Shown here one piece after another: positions 17,344 through 26,271 of a DNA stretch of 64,000 nucleotides. Within the stretch, counting starts at the first letter, position 1. Each line of letters begins with the position of its first letter. The position numbers and the translations under genes are program-made. Under the pieces are notes generated by a model that saw only the letters and a list, made by a program, of their open reading frames with translations, made no database searches and was not told the origin of the DNA. The DNA is from Verrucomicrobiota bacterium (lineage in GTDB: Bacteria; Verrucomicrobiota; Verrucomicrobiia; Opitutales; Opitutaceae), in assembly GCA_016222805.1 (NCBI GenBank), contig JACRQG010000007.1:372001-436000 (forward strand), written 5' to 3'.

Positions 17344-18006
17344 ATGAAACGTCTCCTCCCCTGCCTCACGATTCCACTCGTGCTCCTGGCCGGCCCCGTG
17401 CTGGCGGCCGAACACAACACGCTCTCCGCCGCGGAAAAGTCGGCCGGCTGGAAGCTGCTCTTCGACGGCAAGTCGATCGACGGCTGGAAGGCCAGCGAGA
17501 ACCCCGGCGTGTTCACCGTGCAGAACGGCGAACTCGTGGTGTTCGGCAAGCGCTCGCACCTCTTCTACACCGGCCCGGTGAGCGGCGCCAACTTCAAGAA
17601 CTTCGAGCTGTCCCTCGACATCAAGACCTTCCCCAAGGCCAACTCCGGTGTCTACATCCACACGGCCTATCAGGAGACGGGATGGCCGGACAAGGGGTAC
17701 GAGATCCAGGTCAACAACACCCACAAGGACGAGAAAAAGGGAGCGGGCCTGTACGCGATCAAGGACAACTTCACCGCCCCGGCCAAGGATGGCGAATGGT
17801 ACACGATGGTCATCAAGGTCGAGGGCAAGCGGATCCAGACGTTTGTGAACGGGAAGCAGATCGTCGACTTCACCGAGCCGACTCCCGCGGCGCCGCCGCC
17901 GAAGATGGCGGGCCGCAAGCTCTCCAGCGGCACGATCGCCATCCAGGGACACGATCCCGAAAGCAAGGTCCTCTACCGCAACATCAAGATCCGCCAGCTG
18001 CCCTGA
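17344..18006 (+). CDS. Secreted DUF1080 protein (3-keto-glycoside hydrolase-like)
   Basis: A 220-residue single-domain DUF1080 protein. Signal peptide MKRLLPCLTIPLVLLAGPVLA. The domain starts KSAGWKLLFDGKSIDGWK and contains FELSLDIKTFPKANSGVYIH, GYEIQVNNTH and KVLYRNIKIRQLP. This is the standard form of the family, unlike the double protein at 14977-16371. The ATG at 17344 gives the cleanest signal peptide; an in-frame ATG at 17317 would add nine residues. A strong terminator follows. It likely works in the periplasm on a keto-glycoside made by one of the neighbouring oxidoreductases; this is inferred from family knowledge and proximity. Confidence 0.9.
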   Translation: MKRLLPCLTIPLVLLAGPVLAAEHNTLSAAEKSAGWKLLFDGKSIDGWKASENPGVFTVQNGELVVFGKRSHLFYTGPVSGANFKNFELSLDIKTFPKANSGVYIHTAYQETGWPDKGYEIQVNNTHKDEKKGAGLYAIKDNFTAPAKDGEWYTMVIKVEGKRIQTFVNGKQIVDFTEPTPAAPPPKMAGRKLSSGTIAIQGHDPESKVLYRNIKIRQLP

Positions 18007-18033
18007 GCGGCGGCGGCCAGTCCACCTCTTGCG

Positions 18034-18061
18034 GGCGCCGCGTATGCGGCGCCTTTTTCTT
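18034..18061 (+). terminator. Rho-independent terminator after DUF1080 gene
   Basis: A perfect eight-base stem (18034-18041 with 18046-18053) with loop gtat is followed by tttttctt. It begins 27 bases after the DUF1080 stop. The facing sulfatase gene ends 12 bases further on. Confidence 0.88.
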
Positions 18062-18073
18062 GCGCGGGTAGAC

Positions 18074-19612
18074 CTACCGGGGGCCGGGCGCGTCGACCGT
18101 CCACGCCTGGCGCTCCCAGCCGGGCGGCGTGCCGCGGAAGTCCTTCTTGGCCGCCTTCAGGGCGGCGCCGGTTTCCCGGTCGAACGAATCGCGGGACAAC
18201 CGGGCCGGGACCGTGTCGGCCGTGGCGCGGGTCCAGTCCGCGAGCAGGCGGGCGAGGCGGGCCCGGACCGCGGCATGGGCGGGATCGGCGGCGAGGTTCT
18301 TCAGCTGATTCGGGTCGCGTGCGGTCTCGTAAAGTTCCTCCTCCGGCCGCGGCGCGAGGAAAACATCCGCCTGCGCCGCCGTCAGCTGGCGCGCATCCCG
18401 GGCCGCCCGGAGCGCCTGGTGTGAAGGGGAGCGCACGGAGTCGGCCGGCCCCTGCCACGCCAGGGCGGGTCGGTGGTTGCGGATGTAGAGAAAGCCCTCT
18501 GAGCGGACCGCCCGTCCGTGGGCTTCGTAGTCGTGCCAGTTGTGCTCGGAGAAGGCATGGCGCCGCACCTCGGCTCCGGGATCCCGCAGCACGGGCAGGA
18601 AACTCACTCCCTGCATCGTCGGGGCGGCGGCCACGCCTGCCGCCGCCAGCACCGTCGGGGCGATGTCGATCGCACTCACCAGGCTGGAAGTGGGTTGGCC
18701 CGGTTGCGCGATGCCCTCCGGCCAGTGGGCGATGAGGTAGGTCTTCATGCCCGAGTCGTGCAGCCGCGTCTTGGCCCGGGGGAAGGGACGGCCGTTGTCG
18801 GCGAGAATGAGAATCAGGGTGTTGGCCAGCGCCTCCTGTCGTTCCAACTCGGCGACCACCTGCCCGATGAAATGGTCGAAGCGGGTGACTTCATTCTGGT
18901 ACGACGCGAGGTCGCGGCGCGTGACGGGATCGTCCCGCAGGAAGGGCGGCACGCTGACCGCCTCCGGCTGGTGGGGTGGGCCGAAGGACTCCGGCCGCCA
19001 TTCGGCATCCCCGTCCCAATCGCGGTGGGCGTCGTACGAGGCAAACCAGCCGAAGAAGGGCTTCTCTCGCGGTCGTTCCTGCAGGACCTTGACCCAATTG
19101 GCGTGTCCGCCGCTGTTGCCCGGGGCCCGGCCCGTGTCGACGAGATCGAACGCCTTGGGCGGTGGTGGCTCTCCCGCGGCCGGCGGTTCGCTCGTCATGT
19201 GATGCTTGCCGCTGAGTGCCGTGTAGTAGCCGGCCTCGCGCAACAGGCGCGGAAACCACGGCAGGCGCGCGGCGATCGGCTGGTGCAGTTCCGAGGCGCG
19301 GCCGTTGTTGTGGGGGTAGCGTCCGGTCACGATGCTGCTGCGGCTCGGGCTGCAACTGCTGGCGGTGAGGTACGCCGCGTCGAAGCGTCGGCCGCGGGCG
19401 GCGAGCCGATCGATTTGCGGCGTGCGAGCCGTGGGGTTGCCGGTGCAGCCGAGATCGTTCCAGCTGACGTCGTCGGCGATGAAGAGGAGGATGTGGGGAC
19501 GTGTGGCGGCCGCCGCCGCGAGGTTCGGTTGAACTCCCGAAACGATCAGGAGCGACGCGAGCAGCGACGGGAGGATCCGACGGCCGGGAAGGAGGGGGCA
19601 GCGCGGGGACAT
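18074..19612 (-). CDS. Secreted sulfatase, heparan N-sulfatase-like
   Basis: A 512-residue sulfatase with signal peptide (ILPSLLASLLIVSGVQPNLA). The core starts HILLFIADDVSWNDLGCTG, and the active-site motif is C87-S-P-S-R-SSIVTGRYPHNNG followed by ASELHQPI. This last block resembles the N-sulfoglucosamine sulfohydrolase group. ILILADNGRPFPRAKT supplies the second metal site, and the C-terminal region has ELYETARDPNQLKNLA. It might act on N- or O-sulfated amino sugars, but the group is broad in these phyla. The gene is monocistronic: it faces the DUF1080 gene and is divergent from the MFS transporter, with 124 bases between the starts. Confidence 0.92.
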   Translation of the reverse strand: MSPRCPLLPGRRILPSLLASLLIVSGVQPNLAAAAATRPHILLFIADDVSWNDLGCTGNPTARTPQIDRLAARGRRFDAAYLTASSCSPSRSSIVTGRYPHNNGRASELHQPIAARLPWFPRLLREAGYYTALSGKHHMTSEPPAAGEPPPPKAFDLVDTGRAPGNSGGHANWVKVLQERPREKPFFGWFASYDAHRDWDGDAEWRPESFGPPHQPEAVSVPPFLRDDPVTRRDLASYQNEVTRFDHFIGQVVAELERQEALANTLILILADNGRPFPRAKTRLHDSGMKTYLIAHWPEGIAQPGQPTSSLVSAIDIAPTVLAAAGVAAAPTMQGVSFLPVLRDPGAEVRRHAFSEHNWHDYEAHGRAVRSEGFLYIRNHRPALAWQGPADSVRSPSHQALRAARDARQLTAAQADVFLAPRPEEELYETARDPNQLKNLAADPAHAAVRARLARLLADWTRATADTVPARLSRDSFDRETGAALKAAKKDFRGTPPGWERQAWTVDAPGPR

Positions 19613-19736
19613 CAGCCCCGCAGGGTGTCGGCGGAGAAGGGGGTGTCAACTGGGCGGAACCGGCCCCGACGATGGGCGGCGACGGGAGCAACCCGGCATC
19701 GACTTGATCGACCGCCTGCCGACAATCGCTGCCGGC

Positions 19737-21143
19737 ATGCCTCTTGATTCCAGCGCAGCGACGTGCCGGATGCGCCGGTCGGCCCTCGTGGTCGCGACGA
19801 TGGCGTCGTTCCTTACGCCGTTCCTTGGCTCGGGGGTGAACGTGGCGCTGCCCGCCCTCAGCGAGGATCTCGGCTTGCATGCGGTGGAGCTGGGCTGGGT
19901 GGCGTCGGCTTTTCTCCTGGCTTCCGCCGTCTGTCTCGTGCCGTTTGGACGGGCCGCGGACATGCTGGGGCGGCGGCGGGTCTTTCTGGTGGGAATGGGA
20001 CTTTTCACCGTGGCGGCAGGCGGGTGCGCGCTGGCCCGGCACGGGACGGTGCTGATCGGCTTTCGCGCCCTGCAGGGAATGGGGGCGGCGATGATCTTCG
20101 GCACGGGCCTCGCCATTCTCACCTCCGCGTATCCCGCAGGCCAGCGCGGGCGGGTCCTCGGTCTGAATGCCGCGGCGGTTTATCTCGGCCTTTCAATCGG
20201 ACCGTTTGTCGGTGGGCTGCTCACGCGGCAGTGGGGTTGGCCGGCGGTGTTTTGGTCAAGTGTGCCGCTGGGCCTGATCACGGCCGGCGTGGCCTGGCGG
20301 GGATTGCCGCCGGATCGGGCGAGTGAATTCGGCGGCTCGTTCGACGCAAGGGGCAGTGCGCTCTATGGCGCCGCGCTGACCGCCCTCATGCTTGGCCTGA
20401 CCGCGGCGCACGGTGTGGCCAGGACCGGGCTGCTGGCCGCGGCGGTGGCCGCCTTTGCCTTCCTCGTGCACTGGGAGAACCGCGTCGAGAATCCGGTTCT
20501 CAACCTCCCCCTGCTCGCCGGCAATGTCGTCTTCGCCCGCTCGAACATGGCCGCGCTCATCAATTACAGCGCCACCTTCGCGGTGACCTTCCTTCTCAGC
20601 CTGGATCTGCAGTTTCTCCGCGGCCTCGATCCCGCCCGCGCGGGTCTCGTCTTGCTCACGCAATCCGTCGTCATGGCCGCAGTGAGCCCGATTGCCGGGA
20701 TGCTATCCGACCGGCTCGAACCGCGCCTCGTCGCGTCCGCCGGCATGGGGTTGAGCGTCGCCGGCCTGGCGGGGCTGGGGTTCCTGTCCGTGGACACGCC
20801 CCTGGCCGGCATCATCGCGGCACTCGTCGTGCTGGGGGCCGGCTTCGGACTCTTCTCCTCACCGAACACCAACGCGGTGATGAGCTCCGTGGACAGCCGG
20901 CTCCTCGGGGTGGCCTCGGCCACGCTGGGCACGATGCGGCTGGTGGGCCAGATGCTGAGCATGGGGATGGCGAGCGGGGTTGTGGCCATCTTCGTCGGGC
21001 ACGAGACGCTGACCCCGGAGCGCCATGGCCGTTTCCTCGCCGCCGAGCGGGTGACGTACTTTCTCTTCGCGGGACTTTGCGTGGCCGGAGTGGCGGCGTC
21101 GCTCAGCCGGGGCAAGGTGCGTTCGGGGCCATCGCGCATTTGA
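19737..21143 (+). CDS. MFS transporter, DHA2 (14-helix) type
   Basis: A 468-residue integral membrane protein with about 14 hydrophobic segments. The conserved motif between helices 2 and 3 is FGRAADMLGRRRVF. Helix 5 carries the antiporter-like signature LGLNAAAVYLGLSIGPFVGG. It resembles multidrug exporters of the EmrB/QacA type, usually proton-driven antiporters, and transports an unknown substrate. The ATG at 19737 is chosen; a TTG at 19704 is in frame but gives an atypical extension. The gene is divergent from the heparan-sulfatase-like gene and precedes the PSD1 cytochrome gene by 52 bases, so a link to sugar export or uptake is possible but unproven. Confidence 0.88.
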   Translation: MPLDSSAATCRMRRSALVVATMASFLTPFLGSGVNVALPALSEDLGLHAVELGWVASAFLLASAVCLVPFGRAADMLGRRRVFLVGMGLFTVAAGGCALARHGTVLIGFRALQGMGAAMIFGTGLAILTSAYPAGQRGRVLGLNAAAVYLGLSIGPFVGGLLTRQWGWPAVFWSSVPLGLITAGVAWRGLPPDRASEFGGSFDARGSALYGAALTALMLGLTAAHGVARTGLLAAAVAAFAFLVHWENRVENPVLNLPLLAGNVVFARSNMAALINYSATFAVTFLLSLDLQFLRGLDPARAGLVLLTQSVVMAAVSPIAGMLSDRLEPRLVASAGMGLSVAGLAGLGFLSVDTPLAGIIAALVVLGAGFGLFSSPNTNAVMSSVDSRLLGVASATLGTMRLVGQMLSMGMASGVVAIFVGHETLTPERHGRFLAAERVTYFLFAGLCVAGVAASLSRGKVRSGPSRI

Positions 21144-21195
21144 CTCCCGCGTTGACGGAGGCGCGCCGATGTTTACCGAAAGGCTGCACCCACCC

Positions 21196-24100
21196 ATGCG
21201 GTCTGCCGTGTTGCCCCTTGTCCTGGCCATTGGCGCGTCCTTCGCGCCCGGCCTCCGGGGCGCGTCCGTGCCCGATTTCAACCGCGACATCCGGCCCATC
21301 CTCTCCAACCACTGCTTCCAGTGTCACGGGCCCGACGACGACAAGCGCAAGGGCGGACAGAAGGGCCTGCGGTTGGACACCGCGGAAGGGGCGCTGGCCG
21401 ATCTCGGCGGTGGAGCCTTCGCGGTGGTGCCGGGAAAGCCGGACCAGAGCGAGCTGGTGAAACGGCTGATCACGGCCGACGCCGACGAGGTGATGCCGCC
21501 CCCGAAGACCGGCAAGAAGCTGGCCGCGGCGGAAATCGAACTGCTCAAGCGCTGGATCGCGGGCGGCGCCAGTTACGCCCGGCATTGGTCGTATGAGCAA
21601 CCGCGCCGGCCGGAGCTGCCGTCGGTCCGCCACCCGGCCTGGGTGCGCCAGCCGGTGGATCGATTCATTCTCGCGCAGCTCGAGCGGGCGGGCCTGCAGC
21701 CGCAGCCGGAGGCCGATCGCCACACGCTGGCCCGGCGGGTGGCGCTGGATCTCACGGGCCTGCCGCCCACGCCGGCCGAGGTCAGGGCGTTTGTGGCGGA
21801 CCCGGCGCCCGAGGCCTATGAACGCTTCGTCGATGCCCAGCTGGCGAAACCGGCCTTTGGCGAGCACTGGGCGCGCGCGTGGCTCGACCTGGCGCGGTAC
21901 GCGGATTCGAAGGGGTACGCGGACGACCAGCCCCGCAGCATCTGGGCCTATCGCGACTACGTGATCGAGGCGTTGAACCGCAACCTCCCCTTCGATCAAT
22001 TCACCATCGAGCAGCTGGCGGGGGATCTGCTCCCCAACCCGACCCAGGCACAGCTCTTCGCCACCGGGTTTCACCGCAACACGATGAACAACACCGAAGG
22101 GGGGACCGACGACGAGGAGTTCCGCACGGTGGCGGTGGTCGATCGCGTGAACACGACGATGGCGGTGTGGATGGGCACCTCGATGGCCTGCGCGCAGTGC
22201 CACAACCACAAGTATGATCCGATTTCGCAGAAGGAGTACTTCCAGGTCTACGCGATCTTCAACCAGACGGAGGACGCGGATCGGAACGACGAGGCTCCGG
22301 TGCTGGAGTTCTTCACCGAGGCCCAGCAGCGCCAGCGGGCGGCATGGGAAGCGGAGATCGCCGCGATCGATCGCCGTTTTCGCGAAGCCGCGCCCGGCGC
22401 CGCCGCGGCGGCCGGGCGCTGGGCGCGCGAGTTTCCGATCCAGCTGCCGTGGCGCGCGCTGACTCCGACCGTCTCCACGGCCGCCGGCTCGACCCCGGTG
22501 CAGACGGGCGAGGACGGAGGCCTCGCGATCGGAGCGGGTCCCGCGAAGGAAACCTACACCCTGGAAGTTTCCGTTCCCGCCGGAGACGCGCTGACGGCGC
22601 TCCGGCTGCGGTCCGCGGCCGGTGGCGGTGCGCTGGATGTGACCCGCGTGCGGGCGGGGGTGAGGCCACCGGAGCCGCATCGGCGGGCGCGTTACGTGCG
22701 CATCGAGATGCCGGGGGCGGGCCGCGTGCTCTCGCTGGCCGAAGTCGAAGTGTTCAGCGGCGGGCGCAACCTCGCGGCGACGGGCACGGCGAAGCAAAGT
22801 TCGACCGCCGAAGGCGCCGAAGCCCGGCGCGCGATCGATGGCAATACGGACGGCGATATTCTCATCGGCTCCGTCAGCCAGACCGCGGCGGGGGACTCGC
22901 CCTGGTGGGAACTGGATCTCGGGTCGCCGCAGCCGTTGGAGCGGGTGGTAATCTGGGGGCGGCGTGGCGACGACGCCACGCCCTCCGGCCTTCGGGTCAC
23001 GATCCTGGATGAGCGCCGCCAGGCGCAGTTCTCGCAGGTGACAAAGGAGTTTCCGCGGCCCACCAATACCATCGACCTGGCGCAACCGCGGGAAGTGAAG
23101 CTCGTGCGCGCCGCCGCGGACCCGGCACAGGGCGGGCTGACCGCCGATGCCTTGGTGACGGACGCCGGTGCGGGCAAGGCCGCCCGCGGCAAGAAGGGTG
23201 TAAAATCAAAAGCGTGGAAGGCGGCGGGCGCCGGTGCACGGGAGCAGACGCTTGTGCTCCAGCCGGAACACCCCCTGGCACTGGCGGCGGGGGAGAAGCT
23301 GGTGCTGACCGTGGAACAGCAGGGCCGGGCGGCGGGTTGCACCACGACCCGCCTGTGGATCGACGCGACCACCGAGCCTCGCGCGTCCGAGTGGGTGCGC
23401 ACTCCGGCGGCCGTGCTGGAGGCGCTGCGCCGTCCCGAAGCCGAGCGTGATGTCCGGCAACGGGAACTGCTCCTTGAACATTACGTGCGTCAGGTGGCCC
23501 CGGAAGGGGCGGACGCCCGCCAGCGCCTGGCCGTGGTCCGCCAGTCACTCGAGACCATGCCGCTCCAGAGTTCTCCCATCCTGCGCGAGTTGCCGGACGG
23601 CAAGAGGCGCACGACTCATGTGCAGCTCCGCGGCAATTTCCTGGAGCGGGGTGAGGAGGTCCAACCCGGCGTGCCGGCCACCTTTCCGCCCCTGCCGTCG
23701 GGAGGGCCCGCGGATCGGCTGGCTTTCGCACGCTGGCTCGTCAGCCCGGAGAATCCCCTCACGGCGCGCGTGGTGGCGAATCGCTGGTGGGAGGGGATCT
23801 TCGGCGTGGGGCTGGTCCGCACGACCGAGGAGTTTGGGGCGCAAGGAGAGTTGCCGAGTCATCCGGAACTGCTCGACTGGCTGGCCACCGAAGTCGTCGC
23901 CGGGGGCTGGGACATGAAGCGGATCCTGCGGTTGCTGGTGACGTCGGCGACCTACCGGCAGAATTCACGGGTGACACCGGAGAGCCTCGCGGCGGATTCC
24001 GACAACCGCCTGCTGTCGCGCGGGCCGCGGCACCGGCTGGTGGCGGAGATGGTGCGCGATCAGTCGCTGGCGGTGAGCGGCCTGCTCAGTTCCCGTATGC

Positions 24101-24642
24101 ATGGACCCTCGACCCGGCCGTTCCAGCCGGCGTTTGACCTGCGCGCCGCCTTTGGCGGGGCACTCGACTGGAAGACCAGTGAAGGCGAGGATCGCTATCG
24201 CCGCGGGCTCTACACCGAGTGGCGCCGATCGAGCCCCTATCCGTCGATGGTGACGTTTGACGCCCCGAATCGCGAGGTCTGCACGCTGCGGAGAAACCGC
24301 ACCAACACACCCCTGCAGGCCTTGGTCACCTTGAACGATCCGGTGTATGTCGAGGCCGCCCAGGCTCTGGGCCGGCAACTCGCGGCGGTGAAGGGACCGC
24401 CCGACGAACAGGTTCGCGAAGGGCTCTGGCGCGTGCTGCTCCGGCCGCCGCGCCCGGAGGAGGTCGCCCCGTTGGTGCGGCTCCAGGCCGAAGCGCGGGA
24501 GGCTTTGGCGCCGGCGCCGGAGCAGGCCGCCGCGCTGGCGGGACCAGCCGCTCCGGCCGGGAGCGCGCCTGCCGATCTCGCCGCCTGGACGGCCGTGGCC
24601 AATGTGCTGCTCAACCTGGATGAGTTCCTGATGAAGCCATGA
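21196..24642 (+). CDS. PSD1/DUF1549-DUF1553 planctomycete-type cytochrome protein
   Basis: A 1148-residue secreted protein. After a signal peptide (MRSAVLPLVLAIGASFAPG) comes a cytochrome c domain with C40-x-x-C43-H44 (NHCFQCHGPDD). DUF1549 follows (PVDRFILAQLERAG, then LARRVALDLTGLPPTP) and carries a second CxxCH at C332-C335-H336 (CAQCHNHKYDP). A middle region near 500-640 looks like an F5/8 type C (discoidin) sugar-binding domain (EIEMPGAGRVLSLAEVEVF). DUF1553 closes the protein (LVSPENPLTARVVANRWWEG; LYTEWRRSSPYPSMVTFDAP). Partner of the DUF1501 gene 64 bases downstream, a pairing typical of PVC bacteria. Probably an electron-transfer or oxidase component of polymer degradation; the biochemical role is unproven. 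ATG 21196 chosen over 21169 for the signal peptide. Confidence 0.93.
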   Translation: MRSAVLPLVLAIGASFAPGLRGASVPDFNRDIRPILSNHCFQCHGPDDDKRKGGQKGLRLDTAEGALADLGGGAFAVVPGKPDQSELVKRLITADADEVMPPPKTGKKLAAAEIELLKRWIAGGASYARHWSYEQPRRPELPSVRHPAWVRQPVDRFILAQLERAGLQPQPEADRHTLARRVALDLTGLPPTPAEVRAFVADPAPEAYERFVDAQLAKPAFGEHWARAWLDLARYADSKGYADDQPRSIWAYRDYVIEALNRNLPFDQFTIEQLAGDLLPNPTQAQLFATGFHRNTMNNTEGGTDDEEFRTVAVVDRVNTTMAVWMGTSMACAQCHNHKYDPISQKEYFQVYAIFNQTEDADRNDEAPVLEFFTEAQQRQRAAWEAEIAAIDRRFREAAPGAAAAAGRWAREFPIQLPWRALTPTVSTAAGSTPVQTGEDGGLAIGAGPAKETYTLEVSVPAGDALTALRLRSAAGGGALDVTRVRAGVRPPEPHRRARYVRIEMPGAGRVLSLAEVEVFSGGRNLAATGTAKQSSTAEGAEARRAIDGNTDGDILIGSVSQTAAGDSPWWELDLGSPQPLERVVIWGRRGDDATPSGLRVTILDERRQAQFSQVTKEFPRPTNTIDLAQPREVKLVRAAADPAQGGLTADALVTDAGAGKAARGKKGVKSKAWKAAGAGAREQTLVLQPEHPLALAAGEKLVLTVEQQGRAAGCTTTRLWIDATTEPRASEWVRTPAAVLEALRRPEAERDVRQRELLLEHYVRQVAPEGADARQRLAVVRQSLETMPLQSSPILRELPDGKRRTTHVQLRGNFLERGEEVQPGVPATFPPLPSGGPADRLAFARWLVSPENPLTARVVANRWWEGIFGVGLVRTTEEFGAQGELPSHPELLDWLATEVVAGGWDMKRILRLLVTSATYRQNSRVTPESLAADSDNRLLSRGPRHRLVAEMVRDQSLAVSGLLSSRMHGPSTRPFQPAFDLRAAFGGALDWKTSEGEDRYRRGLYTEWRRSSPYPSMVTFDAPNREVCTLRRNRTNTPLQALVTLNDPVYVEAAQALGRQLAAVKGPPDEQVREGLWRVLLRPPRPEEVAPLVRLQAEAREALAPAPEQAAALAGPAAPAGSAPADLAAWTAVANVLLNLDEFLMKP

Positions 24643-24706
24643 ACTGCCTTTCGCTGCGATCCTGCGTCGAATCCCCCTCCGCGGCGGACGGGAGGGAGCG
24701 GTGCCG

Positions 24707-26152
24707 ATGAACCTCGACCACCTGCAACTCCAGCACCGGACCCGCCGCCAGTTCCTGCGCGGCGTGGGGCAGTTCAGCCTCGGGGCCATCGCGCTGCGCG
24801 CCCTGGGGGCGGCTCCGGCCGCCGTCGACACCGCCAACCCGCTCGCCGTCCGCCCGCCCCACTACCCGGCACGGGTGAAGCGGGTGATCTACCTGCACAT
24901 GTCGGGCGGCCCGCCCCACCTCGATCTCTTCGACTACAAGCCCGAACTGGTGAAGCGGGACGGCCAGCTGGCGCCGGACGACTTCATCAAGGGGCGCCGC
25001 TTCGCCTTCACCAGCGGCACGCCGACCCTGCTCGGCACCCGCCGCACCTTTTCACAGCACGGTTCCGCCGGTATCTGGATGTCGGATGCGGTGCCGCATT
25101 TTCAGGGCCTGGCCGACGACCTCTGTGTCATCAAGTCGATGCACACGGACCAGTTCAACCACACGCCCGCCGAGCTCCTGCTGTTCACCGGTTCGCCCCG
25201 CGGAGGCCGGCCCTCGCTCGGCTCATGGGTGACGTACGGCCTCGGCTCGGAGAACGAGAACCTGCCGGGGTTCGTGGTGCTGATCAGCAGCGGCACGCAG
25301 CCCAGCGCCGGCCAGAGCGCGTGGGGCACGGGCTTTCTGCCCTCGGTGTTCCAGGGGGTGCAGTGCCGGTCGAAAGGGGATCCCGTGCTCTACGTCAGCG
25401 ATCCCCCGGGCATGAGCCGCACCCTCCGGCGGCAGACGCTGGATGCGCTGCGCACCCTGAACGAGCAGCAGGCGAAGGAATTCGGCCACCCGGAGACCCT
25501 CACCCGCATCGCGCAGTACGAACTCGCGTTTCGCATGCAGGCGAGCGTGCCCGAGGTCATGGACATTTCCCGCGAACCGCGCGAGGTGCTCGAGGCCTAC
25601 GGGGCCAGCCCCGGAGAGGCCAGCTTTGCCAACAATTGCCTGCTGGGTCGGCGGCTGCTCGAAAAGGGCGTGCGCTTCGTCCAGCTCTTCGACTGGGGCT
25701 GGGATTTCCACGGCACGCGTCCGATGGAGGACATCCGCGAAGGACTGACGCGCAAGATGGCGCGGACCGACAAGCCGGTGGCGGCACTGATCCGCGACCT
25801 GAAGGCGCGCGGCCTGCTGGACGACACGCTGGTGGTGTGGGGTGGGGAGTTTGGCCGGACGCCCTTCCGCGAAGGGCGCACGGCGGCGAGCGACGTGCTC
25901 GGGCGGGATCACTTCCCCGATGCCTTTACCGTGCTCCTGGCGGGCGGGGGCGTGAAGCGCGGCCTGTGCTACGGCGAAACCGATGAACTGGGCTTCAGCG
26001 TCACCCGGGACAAGGTGCATGTGCACGACCTGCAGGCGACGATCCTGCACCTCCTTGGCTTCGATCACGAGCGACTGACCCATCGCTTCCAGGGCCGCGA
26101 CTTTCGCCTCACGGACGTGCATGGGCGGGTGGTCCACGACATCCTGACCTGA
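24707..26152 (+). CDS. DUF1501 protein, Tat-exported
   Basis: A 481-residue protein with a twin-arginine signal (HRTRRQFLRGVGQFSLGAIA). The fold is alkaline-phosphatase-like, related to sulfatases: VIYLHMSGGPPHLDLFDYKP near the start, LLFTGSPRGGRPSLGSW in the middle, and VVWGGEFGRTPFREG plus GRDHFPDAFTVLLAGGG near the end, which together bear the metal ligands. There is no C-x-P-x-R motif, so it is not a formylglycine enzyme. Its partner is the PSD1 cytochrome protein directly upstream; they are almost always adjacent in PVC genomes and probably act together outside the cytoplasm. The exact reaction is unknown. Confidence 0.92.
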   Translation: MNLDHLQLQHRTRRQFLRGVGQFSLGAIALRALGAAPAAVDTANPLAVRPPHYPARVKRVIYLHMSGGPPHLDLFDYKPELVKRDGQLAPDDFIKGRRFAFTSGTPTLLGTRRTFSQHGSAGIWMSDAVPHFQGLADDLCVIKSMHTDQFNHTPAELLLFTGSPRGGRPSLGSWVTYGLGSENENLPGFVVLISSGTQPSAGQSAWGTGFLPSVFQGVQCRSKGDPVLYVSDPPGMSRTLRRQTLDALRTLNEQQAKEFGHPETLTRIAQYELAFRMQASVPEVMDISREPREVLEAYGASPGEASFANNCLLGRRLLEKGVRFVQLFDWGWDFHGTRPMEDIREGLTRKMARTDKPVAALIRDLKARGLLDDTLVVWGGEFGRTPFREGRTAASDVLGRDHFPDAFTVLLAGGGVKRGLCYGETDELGFSVTRDKVHVHDLQATILHLLGFDHERLTHRFQGRDFRLTDVHGRVVHDILT

Positions 26153-26271
26153 GGGTGGAAACGGAGCGGGGCGCCGTCCGTGGGTGCGAGGTCAACGGCA
26201 CGCGATTTTTCCCAATCCATGCATAGCGGCTGGCGTTGACCGGCTTGAGCCGGCTCGCCAGCATCGCGTCG